Shown here one piece after another: positions 1 to 8,073 of a stretch of 63,453 nucleotides of DNA (the stretch's first letter is position 1; each line of letters opens with the position of its first letter). The notes under the pieces were generated by a model. That model was not told the DNA's origin. It saw only the letters and a program-made list of their open reading frames with translations, and made no database searches. The position numbers and the translations under genes were made by a program. The DNA comes from Sphingomonas sp. PAMC 26621. Its GTDB lineage: Bacteria > Pseudomonadota > Alphaproteobacteria > Sphingomonadales > Sphingomonadaceae. Location of the stretch: the NCBI RefSeq assembly GCF_000251145.1, contig NZ_AIDW01000061.1, forward strand, positions 1-63,453, read 5' to 3'.

Positions 1-204
1 CGGCATAGCTCTCCACGGCAAACATCCCCGGCCGCTCCCAAAAGAAGCAACCTTACCAACGGCCGGATTTTACTCCGCCACGCTCAGCACCGCGCCGGCG
101 TTCCGATGGCCTGCTTTGTCACCGGCGCATCCACGAGATCTAGCCACTGCGGACTAGTAGTACTCACTGATGCAGGCATGTTGGGTGGGCCACGGAGGTT
201 ATCA

Positions 205-531
205 GTGACGGAAATCGCGCGATCAGTAATCGAGCAACAATGGTTGGATCTCACCCGCATACGCCTTCCCAAGCGCGCAATCGAAGCGCGATGGTCGTTG
301 CGGCTTGATCACTGTTTCCAGCGTATACTGCTCGACGACGCCTGTGGCGGATGTTGGTACGACCACATTGTAGGTAGACCCGCTTACGCAAACGCGCCCG
401 ACGCGGTGCTGGCCCGTGCGATCGCCACCGGCGAGGCGCTGCTAGCCGGAACGGCTGACTTAATTGCCCTTAACGCGCAGTCGCTGGCCTGGAGGGGAAA
501 GGGCGGTAAGCTAACGCGCAGCGAACATTGA
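205..531 (+). CDS. Small conserved hypothetical protein (about 108 aa)
   Basis: The open frame extends upstream to 106, but a GTG at 205 sits 4 to 5 bases after a GGAGGT ribosome binding site, so I start there. The protein has an LDHCFQRILLD segment, a CGGCWYDHI segment and an LNAQSLAWRGK tail. This pattern resembles small proteins I associate with sphingomonad genomes, sometimes loosely labelled acetyltransferase. I see no complete GNAT fold or catalytic motif, so I assign no function. A short ORF follows with a TTG start overlapping this stop codon. Confidence 0.6.
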   Translation: MTEIARSVIEQQWLDLTRIRLPKRAIEARWSLRLDHCFQRILLDDACGGCWYDHIVGRPAYANAPDAVLARAIATGEALLAGTADLIALNAQSLAWRGKGGKLTRSEH

Positions 532-668
532 AAATTGCCGCTCAAGACCTTGAGAAATGGTTTGAAGCGTTAACCGATACGAGCGTCTTACTGCGCATGA
601 TGGAAGGATTGGCCGCTGCAAGCGCCGCGTCGGGCGGAAACGCAGGCGATGTTCGTCGAGCGAGCTAG
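528..668 (+). CDS. Possible translationally coupled small protein (46 aa)
   Basis: A TTG at 528 overlaps the TGA of the preceding gene (TTGA), the usual geometry for translational coupling. The frame runs 46 codons to TAG at 666-668. The product would be amphipathic with an alanine-rich C-terminal half (LKIAAQDLEKWFEAL then MEGLAAASAAS). No family is recognised. It is too short for coding statistics and could be chance. Confidence 0.3.
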   Translation: MKIAAQDLEKWFEALTDTSVLLRMMEGLAAASAASGGNAGDVRRAS

Positions 669-1127
669 TTGGGTTCGACAGAAGCCCGCCTAGCCGCCTG
701 TAGTCGGTTTGCTATCGTCAAGACCCAATGCCCGACGTTCACGGCGCGTTTTCGCCTTCCCAACTTCGGACATTTATTCATCGGTCCGCGAGCAACCCCA
801 GCGCCGCGGGGATGGGGAAGGTTGGGACTTTTCGGTCGTTCCGTGGCCACGTGTTGGACGGCAGGTGTGGCCAGAAGCCGACGTCGGGCGCTTACCCGAC
901 CTGCACCGCAGACCGACGGAGATTGGGCCGTAAGCCGACCGTCCGCTCTTGGGGAATGAAGCGGCAATAGCTGCGGTTGCAGAACCGGCTAGCGCGGATG
1001 ACCGCTAACGCCCCAACCCGATTTCGCTATGCCCTGCCTAATGCATGAAATTGGTGCGTCGCTCTTACCCGGGTTTAAGATAGCGACTCTTCCCGCGCCT
1101 ATGGCCCCTAAAAGCATTGGAACTTAA
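669..1127. other. Intergenic stretch with no supported gene
   Basis: Short overlapping frames occur on both strands, but none has a convincing start, ribosome binding site or recognisable protein. The sequence has the look of decayed sphingomonad intergenic DNA. The downstream edge leads into the abiE promoter. Confidence 0.4.
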
Positions 1128-1166
1128 ACCAGGCCTGGTATTGGGTTTACTAATTCGATATATAAT
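1128..1166 (+). promoter_or_regulatory. Candidate abiE promoter with palindromic operator
   Basis: A perfect 12-bp palindrome, ACCAGGCCTGGT (1128-1139), lies just upstream of a TATAAT -10 box (1161-1166), which ends 5 bases before the abiEi ATG. AbiEi-type antitoxins are known to repress their own operon by binding inverted repeats in the promoter, so the palindrome is a plausible operator. The -35 box is not clear. A -10 this close to the ATG implies a nearly leaderless transcript. Confidence 0.4.
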
Positions 1167-1171
1167 GCGTC

Positions 1172-2032
1172 ATGCGCGCAAAAAGAGCATCTCTCTTAAA
1201 CCGATTAGTCCATGAGCTCCCTGAGCTTTACGTAGTTGATACCGCTTGGTTGACCTCGATAGGGCTCTCCGCATCCTCCGTGCGCGACTATGTCGAACGA
1301 GGCTGGCTGGAACGAGTGGGCACGCGCCTCTATCGGCGCCCCATCCAAGATGGAGCCGGAACGATCCGCTGGGAGATCGCCACGCTCTCCTTGCAAGCGC
1401 TCCTGCGCGTGCCCGCGCATGTTGGAGGGATGACCGCGCTCGAACTCGCCGGCTATTGGCAATATGCATCCATGGGTCGCAGGCGTGTGTGGCTCTACAG
1501 CGACGCAGCCGCCGCTCGCTCTTATCTACGCCGGCTCGAGCTGGATGCCGTTATCGAGCTCAAGTCACGCAAACTCTTCGACGATGACGATCCGGATCTG
1601 GGTATCGAAACCAGAACGATTGACCTGGTGACCTCCACCCTGGGATCAGCCGTCCTCCACGGAGAGGCCGGTCTGGTCCGCAAGCAGCAGATCCGCGTCT
1701 CCAGCCTTGAGCGCGCCATCCTTGAAGTGCTCGAAGAGGTTCCGCGCACTTTCAGCTTCGAACATGGGGCTGAACTGTTTGAGGGCCTCACCACCCTGCG
1801 GCCTCGGCTGATGGCGCCGCTCCTTGCCGCCTGCAAAAGCGTGAAGGCAAAGCGGCTCTTTCTATATTTCGCGAGCCAGCACCGCCATGCCTGGTCACGA
1901 AAGCTGCGAGCCGAGGATTTCGACCTTGGCTCAGGCAAGCGCCAGATCGTGCCTGGCGGGGAATATGACCCCGTATTCCAAATCACCGTACCGAGAACCA
2001 AGCGGCCAAAGAGAACAACCAGAGCCAGCTAA
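1172..2032 (+). CDS. abiEi: AbiEi-family antitoxin, type IV toxin-antitoxin system
   Basis: 286 aa with the AbiEi layout: an N-terminal winged-helix segment (about residues 20-60, containing SSVRDYVERGWLERVG) that normally binds the operon's own promoter, then a larger C-terminal domain. In this family the antitoxin does not bind the toxin directly; it counteracts its effect and represses transcription. The stop codon overlaps the start of the next gene by one base (TAATG), so the pair is translationally coupled. Family assignment rests on the N-terminal fold pattern plus the AbiEii neighbour. Confidence 0.85.
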   Translation: MRAKRASLLNRLVHELPELYVVDTAWLTSIGLSASSVRDYVERGWLERVGTRLYRRPIQDGAGTIRWEIATLSLQALLRVPAHVGGMTALELAGYWQYASMGRRRVWLYSDAAAARSYLRRLELDAVIELKSRKLFDDDDPDLGIETRTIDLVTSTLGSAVLHGEAGLVRKQQIRVSSLERAILEVLEEVPRTFSFEHGAELFEGLTTLRPRLMAPLLAACKSVKAKRLFLYFASQHRHAWSRKLRAEDFDLGSGKRQIVPGGEYDPVFQITVPRTKRPKRTTRAS

Positions 2033-2949
2033 TGTCGACCGAACTCTACACCCGACAGGCAGAACTGCTCGTCCGGGCCATCCCTGAAATCGCACATGAA
2101 GAGGCGTTTGCGCTGAAGGGCGGCACCGCGATCAATCTGTTCGTCCGCGATCTGCCTCGGCTCTCCGTCGATATCGACCTGGTCTATCTGCCAATCGCGG
2201 ATAGAGATGAGTCCCTTGCCGCGATCCGCGAAGCCTTTTCGCGAATCGCTACAAGCCTTCGTAAACGCCTGAGCGCAAAGGTCGCCGAACAAAATTCCGG
2301 CGACGGCGCAAAGCTCATCGTGCGGTCCGCCAACACCCAGATCAAGATCGAAATCAGCCCGGTCCTTCGAGGCACGGTGTTCGAGCCGGAGCTGCGCTCC
2401 GTAAGCCCCTCGGTCGAAGATCGGTTCGGATATGCCGAAATGAAGGTGGTCGCCCTGCCCGACCTCTATGCGGGGAAGATCGCGGCTGCATTGGACCGCC
2501 AGCACCCTCGCGACCTGTTCGACATCCTCCATCTCTATGCGAACGAAGGTATAACCGACGACATCTTCTCGGCCTTCCTGATCTACCTGATCAGCCATAA
2601 CCGTCCGCCAAATGAGCTGCTGGCGCCGCATATGCTCGACTTGGCTCCTCAATATTCCGGCGAGTTCACCGGGATGACAGTTGAACCGGTTCCTCTCGAA
2701 GCGCTGCGCGAAGCCCGAGACCGGCTCTTGGGCGACATCCAGGTGCGTGTTCGGAAAGCTGGGCCATCCGCATTCCTGCGCTCCTTCTTTGCCCTCGAGC
2801 CAGACTGGTCCGTCCTGAACCTACCGAGCGATGTCGCCAGACTGCCAGCGGCACAATGGAAGCTTCAGAACCTTGAACGCCTTCGAGCGGAACAACCTCA
2901 GAAATTCAAAGAGCAACTCGAGAAGCTTGGGGAAGTCCTGAAACGATAG
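2032..2949 (+). CDS. abiEii: AbiEii/AbiGii-family nucleotidyltransferase toxin
   Basis: 305 aa. The N-terminal half has the DNA polymerase beta-type nucleotidyltransferase signature: FALKGGTAINL (about residues 25-35), then the metal-binding LSVDIDLVYL, and a downstream KIEISPV that probably supplies the third acidic residue. A conserved DLYAGKIAAALDRQHPRDLFD motif follows. Toxins of this family modify tRNA or other RNA with nucleotides and give abortive infection or plasmid stabilisation. The stop lies directly against the truncated IS701-like reading frame, so the junction falls within a few bases of the gene end, but the toxin appears complete. Confidence 0.88.
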   Translation: MSTELYTRQAELLVRAIPEIAHEEAFALKGGTAINLFVRDLPRLSVDIDLVYLPIADRDESLAAIREAFSRIATSLRKRLSAKVAEQNSGDGAKLIVRSANTQIKIEISPVLRGTVFEPELRSVSPSVEDRFGYAEMKVVALPDLYAGKIAAALDRQHPRDLFDILHLYANEGITDDIFSAFLIYLISHNRPPNELLAPHMLDLAPQYSGEFTGMTVEPVPLEALREARDRLLGDIQVRVRKAGPSAFLRSFFALEPDWSVLNLPSDVARLPAAQWKLQNLERLRAEQPQKFKEQLEKLGEVLKR

Positions 2950-3528
2950 ACTTCACCAAGATCATCGCCGGTGAGGCGAAATGGCGGCAGGTCAGTTGGC
3001 GCCGGGGAACCAAGGGCCGCTTGACGGCCCGCTTCGCCGCCATGCGCGTACGCATCGCCGATGGCGCGCCACAGCGGATCGGGGCGGCCGGCGCACAGCA
3101 TATGCCGGGCGAAGAAGCCTGGCTGGTGGGCGAGCATCGCTCCAACGGCGAGCGGAAGTACTATCTCTCCAATATTCCCGCCGACACCCCGATCAAGGAC
3201 GTCGCTGGAGCTATCAAGGCCCGCTGGATCTGTGAACAGGCGCATCAGCAGCTCAAGGAAGAACTCGGCCTCGACCACTTTGAAGGCCGATCTTGGACCG
3301 GGCTGCATCGTCACGTGCTCATGACGATGATCGCCTACGCCTTCCTGCAAACGCGAAGGCTCGCTCAGGCGGGCCGGAAAAAAAAGCGGCTTGGGACCAC
3401 CGCCTCAACCGAGCCTGCCGGCTGTTCGTCAGGCCATCATTGATCGCCTGTTGCGCCCGCCCCAGCGCCATTGTCCTCATTGCGGTGAAACGCTATCAGC
3501 CCCGCATCCCGCATTTCTGCCAAAGTAG
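2950..3528 (+). pseudogene. C-terminal fragment of an IS701-like DDE transposase
   Basis: A reading frame open from the end of abiEii encodes the C-terminal part of a transposase (KARWICEQAHQQLKEELG, then the E-containing helix and HRHVLMTMIAYAFLQTRRL). The N-terminal two thirds are missing. After the AGRKKKR stretch the frame is lost. The natural C-terminus (PAVRQAIIDRLL, then a CPHCGE zinc-type motif) continues in another frame to TAG at 3526-3528, so there is at least one frameshift in an A-rich tract. It is a dead remnant, and an IS5-like element abuts its end. Confidence 0.8.
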
Positions 3529-3530
3529 TG

Positions 3531-4417
3531 CTAGGTGTCGTGGACAAAGGGTATCCACAGTTTGATTGAAGCGATTGCGACGAAGCCGAGGTAGGATTCT
3601 TTGGTTTTGTCGTATCGTGTGGCAACCCGCCGCCAGTTCTTGAGCTTGCTGAACAGGCGCTCGACGAGATTCCGCCAGCGGTATTTCTCGCGATCATGCG
3701 GGATGGGGACGCGGCGATTGCTCTTGGTGGGGATGACGGCTTCAACACCGGCTGCGGACAGCTCTGCGCGGATGGTATCTGCGTCGTAACCCTTGTCAGC
3801 GAGCAGCGCGTCGATGCGTTCATCGAGCATTCGGAACAGCGGACCGAAGCCTTTCACATCGCGCGTCTGGCCCGGCGTCAGGACGAAGCCAAGCGGTCGC
3901 CCGTGTCCATCGCAGCGGGCGTGGAGCTTGGTGGTGAAGCCCCCGCGCGACCGGCCAAGCCCCTGGGCCTCTTGATCCCCTTTTTTAGTCCGACGGCGCA
4001 ATGATGCGCCCGGACCACCGTGCTGTCGATCATGTCGGCGCTGGTATCGCGCGCCACCATCTCGGCCAGCGTCTCCAGCAGGGCGTCAAACACACCCATC
4101 TCTACCCAGCGCCGGTAGCGCCGAAAGACGCTGTTCCACTTGCCATAATCGTCAGGTAGCAGTCGCCACTGCGCCCCCGACCGCGCCATCCACATCATGC
4201 CTTCGAAATAGCGCCGGTTGTCGCCTGCAGGCCGACATCCGCGGCCGTGTTCGGGCGGAAGCAACGCCCCGATCAGCGCCCACTCGTCGTCCGATACCCC
4301 GATCCGCTCACCCAAAGCCGCCTCCAAAAGGCAGCCTTGAATCAACCCGCGAGTCTCAGGTCCTGGGCAAGGGACCCGGCATCCATGCAACGTTCCTATC
4401 GGCTTCGCTCGCCGCAT
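3531..4417 (-). mobile_element. IS5-family element with two overlapping transposase frames
   Basis: Two overlapping minus-strand frames make up one transposase. The upstream frame (3878-4417) holds the DUF4096-like N-terminus (SDDEWALIGALLPPE) and the first catalytic D (ADMIDSTVVRAHH). The downstream frame (3531-4001) holds the second D (LLADKGYDAD) and the E region (VERLFSKLKNWRRVATRYDK). An AAAAAAGG tract in the overlap fits programmed frameshifting, known in the IS427 group. Exact ends are unresolved: the two edges share only a partly matching TTGATT-AAG core, and no clear target duplication is visible. It truncates the kinase gene to its right. Confidence 0.8.
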
Positions 4418-4814
4418 TGAGGATTGGAAACCTGGAGATTACTTTTGGCTTACCGGTGCCAGTGCCGCATTCATGGCTGTGTCCTTCGACATAGTGACGA
4501 TCGCGGTGGAGCTTCACACCGCTTTCCAACGGTTGGCTTTCCAAGCAAACGAGCAAACCAGAACGATTGCTTCGCTGTTTGAGCAGGACCAATGGATGCG
4601 GCTCCTCAATGGCGAACTTGGCCATCGCATAAAGAACCTGTTGACGATCGTCGGCGCGTTTGCGGCACAGACCCTTCACCAAGCCTGCAACCTCACATCC
4701 GCTAATAATGCGCTCGCCGTACGGCTCTCAGCTCTCGGCAAGGCTACTGATTTTCTGACGGCTTCGGAGTGTGGATGCGACGGTCCGGCAGCCCGTCATC
4801 CGCCCGCGATGTAA
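4380..4814 (+). pseudogene. HWE-family sensor histidine kinase fragment
   Basis: The frame is open from the edge of the IS5-like element and encodes a segment with GELGHRIKNLLTIVGAFAAQT, the H-box of HWE-type kinases with the phospho-accepting His in GHRIKN. The N-terminal sensor part is cut by the insertion sequence. The ATPase half is missing because the frame stops at 4814 shortly after the dimerisation helix. With no catalytic domain it cannot phosphorylate itself. It is probably a remnant of a chemotaxis- or stress-associated kinase. Confidence 0.6.
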
Positions 4815-4850
4815 TTCTCCGCCGCACGCAACCGCGCCGCATTAGAACCT

Positions 4851-4858
4851 CCTATAAG
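4851..4858 (+). promoter_or_regulatory. CCTATAAG element upstream of the first TonB receptor
   Basis: CCTATAAG lies 43 bases upstream of the receptor ATG and is embedded in the symmetric TCCTATAAGGA. It matches the element found before several flagellar operons in this window. As a -10 box it would give a leader of about 35 bases. The match may be fortuitous. Confidence 0.3.
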
Positions 4859-4901
4859 GAACTATATCAACTAAAGAATACAAAGTCGGGATACGTCTAA
4901 A

Positions 4902-7634
4902 ATGCCTAAAGGCTTTTACTTGCTGTCCGCCGCGGCCGCCACGATCGCAACTTCCGCAGGCGCACAGGGCTTGCGGAGTGCCGAAGCCAGTACGCCCCCC
5001 GTCCAGAACCCCGCCGTCGGCGCCGCCACCGAAAACACCGCCGACATCGTCGTCACGGCAACCCGCCGGTCTGAGCGGCTTTCCAGCGTGCCGATCGCGG
5101 TATCCGCGTTTGGTGCCGCCGCGCTTCGGAATTCGGGTGCGACCGACATCCGCCAGATGACGCAGATCGCACCCTCGCTGCTGGTGTCGTCGACCGGGTC
5201 CGAGGCCAATGCAACGGCGCGCATTCGCGGCGTCGGCACAGTCGGCGATAATCCGGGTCTGGAAAGCTCGGTTGCGGTGTTCATAGACGGGGTCTATCGC
5301 AGCCGTACCGGATCGGGCCTCAACGACCTGGGTGAGGTCGAACGGATCGAGGTGTTGCGCGGACCCCAGGGTACGCTGTCGGGACGCAATTCCTCGGCGG
5401 GCGCAATCAGCATTTACACAAAATATCCCGAATTCAAATTCAGTGGCTATGGCGAAGCGTCTTACGGCAATTACAACGCCGTTCGCCTGGCTGGCGCGCT
5501 GACCGGGCCGATCGTCGCCGACAAGCTCGCATTCCGTATTGACGGTGTATTCGGCAAGCGCGACGGCTTCTATTACGACGTTGTCAACAAAATCGACTAT
5601 AATGACCGTGATCGCTATTTCGTTCGCGGCCAGCTGTTGTTCAAACCCACTGCGGATTTATCGGTCCGGCTGATCGGGGACTATACCACGCGTACCGAGA
5701 AGTGCTGCGGCGCGGTATATATCGAGACGCGCGAAAAGACCGATCCCACACCGAGCGTGCCAGGCGACTTCGCAATCAACCCGGCGGGCAATCGGGTCGT
5801 ATCGATCCTGCAGAGCATAGGCGGGGTGCTGCCGAGCGCCAGCGACCCCTACAACCGTCGGATCGCGAATACCGCCGCCCGCGCCTATGGGAACCGCACG
5901 ACCGATTACGGCGTGTCGGCGCGGGTCGGGTGGAATATCGGCAGCACGCAGCTCATTTCGGTCAGCGCGTACCGCGAATATAAGGCGTTCGGTGCGGCGG
6001 ACGTCGATTACGGCAATGTCGACATCGCCTATCGTCCCGATGACGGCAACGCCTATCGCCAGTTTCACACGTTCAGCAACGAAACCCGGGCGAGCGGTTC
6101 GCTGTTCGACAATCGCGTCGACTGGCTGGTGGGCGGCTATTACGCGCACGAAGACCTCACGGTCGTGGACAATCTGAAGTTCGGCACGCAATATGGCGCG
6201 TTCGCCGCTTGCCGCATGGTCGCGACGATCAATCCTGCCGCGGCGCTCCGCGCTCCCGCCGACCCGGGATGCCTGAGTGCGGCAGGGCGCGCCACGCTTG
6301 CCCGCGCTGTGGGGCCGCAGATCATTGCCGGACTCGACCGCCTCAGCACCGTTAACAATGTCGGCAGTATCCGCGATGAATATGATCATGCAAGCCGGAA
6401 CTTCGCGCTATTCACGCACAACATATGGAAGATGACCGACACGCTGAGTCTCACCGCGGGCTTGCGCTATACGCATGAAAGCAAGACGCTGAATGCCCGC
6501 ATCCATAACAACAACACAGTGTGTCCGGCGCAGCAGGCCGCGTTGCGCCCCCTGCTGGCCAATGCCGCGCTCGCGCCACTCGCGGGCGGAATCATCACGC
6601 TGACCTGCACCGGTAATTCGACCTCGGCGCTGACCGGTGTGCCGATCAGCGACAAGATCAAGGAAGGTCAGTTGACCGGCACCGGCGTCATCTCGTGGAA
6701 GCCGTTCCGTAGCACCTTGGTGTATGCATCCTATGCGCGCGGCTACAAGGCGGGCGGGTTCAACCTCGATCGATCCGACCTGAGCGCGACGGTGTTCGCG
6801 ACGCCGACCGCTGCCGCTGCGAGCAACCTGCGGTTCGACGCCGAAACGGTGAACGCATATGAAGTCGGCGTTAAATACACCTCCCGCGAGTTCACCGCGA
6901 ACGCCGCTGTCTATCGTTCGGAGTTCAAGAACTTCCAGCTCAATACCTTCAACGGCACCAACTACATCGTTCAGAATATCGGAGCATGCGGCGTCGGGCT
7001 GAACGGTGCGGATAGCGACAATTCATCGACGACGGGCGCATGCACCGGCACGGTCAAGAAGGGCGTGGTTACCCAGGGCGTCGAAATCGAGGTCGGCATG
7101 TATCCGGCGCGCGATGTGACCGTGAACATGGGCTATACGCTCGCCGTGGCGAAATACGCCAGGGACTTGGTCGGCAGCGACGCCGGCGAACCGCTTAATG
7201 CCGCGCTTTTCCTTCTGCCGGGCAGCCAGATGTCCAACGCGCCGCGTCACACCGTCACCAGTTCGCTGACATGGTCGCCACCGATCGGCTCGTCGGGGCT
7301 GACCGGTCTGTTCTATATCGATGACCGTATGACCAGCGACTATAATACGGGGTCGGACCTGTTCGTGGAAAAGGCGCAGGACGGCTTCGTGCTGGTCAAC
7401 GCGCGGGTCGGCATGCGGGGCCGCGACCAGCGTTGGGCGATCGAGTTCTGGGGACAGAATCTGTTCGACACCAACTACCAGCAGGTGGCGTTCTCCGCCC
7501 CGTTCCAGGGCGCAGGTAGCCAGGCGCAGGTCCAGACATTCGGTTCACCGAGCTTTGCGACGGCCAACACGCTCTTCTCGTCGTTCTTGGCCGAGCCGCG
7601 AACCTATGGCGTAACCTTGCGGTCGCGCTTCTGA
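4902..7634 (+). CDS. TonB-dependent outer membrane receptor
   Basis: 910 aa. A signal peptide (about residues 1-22, ending SAGAQG) is followed by a TonB-box-like DIVVTATRR near residue 50. Next come the plug domain (VRIRGVG-type ARIRGVGTVGDN, then EVERIEVLRGPQGTLSGRNSSAGAI in parts) and a 22-strand-type barrel ending in the terminal aromatic GVTLRSRF. It belongs to the large sphingomonad receptor class that imports siderophores, oligosaccharides or aromatic compounds using TonB energy. Several extracellular loops carry cysteine pairs. The substrate cannot be told from sequence. No ferric-uptake or sigma/anti-sigma partner lies beside it. Confidence 0.92.
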   Translation: MPKGFYLLSAAAATIATSAGAQGLRSAEASTPPVQNPAVGAATENTADIVVTATRRSERLSSVPIAVSAFGAAALRNSGATDIRQMTQIAPSLLVSSTGSEANATARIRGVGTVGDNPGLESSVAVFIDGVYRSRTGSGLNDLGEVERIEVLRGPQGTLSGRNSSAGAISIYTKYPEFKFSGYGEASYGNYNAVRLAGALTGPIVADKLAFRIDGVFGKRDGFYYDVVNKIDYNDRDRYFVRGQLLFKPTADLSVRLIGDYTTRTEKCCGAVYIETREKTDPTPSVPGDFAINPAGNRVVSILQSIGGVLPSASDPYNRRIANTAARAYGNRTTDYGVSARVGWNIGSTQLISVSAYREYKAFGAADVDYGNVDIAYRPDDGNAYRQFHTFSNETRASGSLFDNRVDWLVGGYYAHEDLTVVDNLKFGTQYGAFAACRMVATINPAAALRAPADPGCLSAAGRATLARAVGPQIIAGLDRLSTVNNVGSIRDEYDHASRNFALFTHNIWKMTDTLSLTAGLRYTHESKTLNARIHNNNTVCPAQQAALRPLLANAALAPLAGGIITLTCTGNSTSALTGVPISDKIKEGQLTGTGVISWKPFRSTLVYASYARGYKAGGFNLDRSDLSATVFATPTAAAASNLRFDAETVNAYEVGVKYTSREFTANAAVYRSEFKNFQLNTFNGTNYIVQNIGACGVGLNGADSDNSSTTGACTGTVKKGVVTQGVEIEVGMYPARDVTVNMGYTLAVAKYARDLVGSDAGEPLNAALFLLPGSQMSNAPRHTVTSSLTWSPPIGSSGLTGLFYIDDRMTSDYNTGSDLFVEKAQDGFVLVNARVGMRGRDQRWAIEFWGQNLFDTNYQQVAFSAPFQGAGSQAQVQTFGSPSFATANTLFSSFLAEPRTYGVTLRSRF

Positions 7635-7880
7635 CGAGGACATAGAGGCGGTCCTTCATGATGCTCAGGCAACTGCCGGATCGACAACACTAGACAGCCA
7701 GCCGCGCAAGCACCAGTTTTGAAAGCGGAAACACGTTCGCACGCGGTCGCGATCTGTCTTGCGCCACGATGACGCATCGCGCCGATCCAGAGTCAGACGC
7801 TTACCGACAGCCCCGCGAACCAATCTGCGCTGCGTGCGCCCGTTGTCGCGGTACGCCAAGCCGACAGTGCCGTGCAATTC

Positions 7881-7902
7881 AGTGCAGTGCAGTGCAGTGC
7901 AG
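7881..7902 (+). repeat. Pentanucleotide AGTGC tandem repeat
   Basis: About 4.4 perfect copies of AGTGC lie 52 bases upstream of the TATAAT box of the second receptor. A nearby GTGCCGTGCAATTC looks like a degenerate extension. Short tandem repeats upstream of surface-protein promoters can change length by slippage and alter expression. Confidence 0.7.
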
Positions 7903-7953
7903 AAACACCTGAAAAAGTTCTGGGCAAAACAACCTCAGGCTATCACTTCTCTC

Positions 7954-7959
7954 TATAAT
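7954..7959 (+). promoter_or_regulatory. Candidate -10 box for the second TonB receptor
   Basis: A perfect TATAAT lies 115 bases before the chosen ATG. The -35 region 17 bases upstream (CTCAGG) is poor, suggesting activator dependence. The intergenic span 7635-8073 otherwise holds only the AGTGC repeat and no supported gene. Confidence 0.4.
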
Positions 7960-8073
7960 TAATTGACGGGCACTCCAGTTCTACTCCGCAAGTCTTCGAA
8001 TATCGGTCAGTCACATCACAAACGCGTCTTAATCTGCCATCGCGGGCGGGCTGAGCGGGCGCTTGCCATCGAA

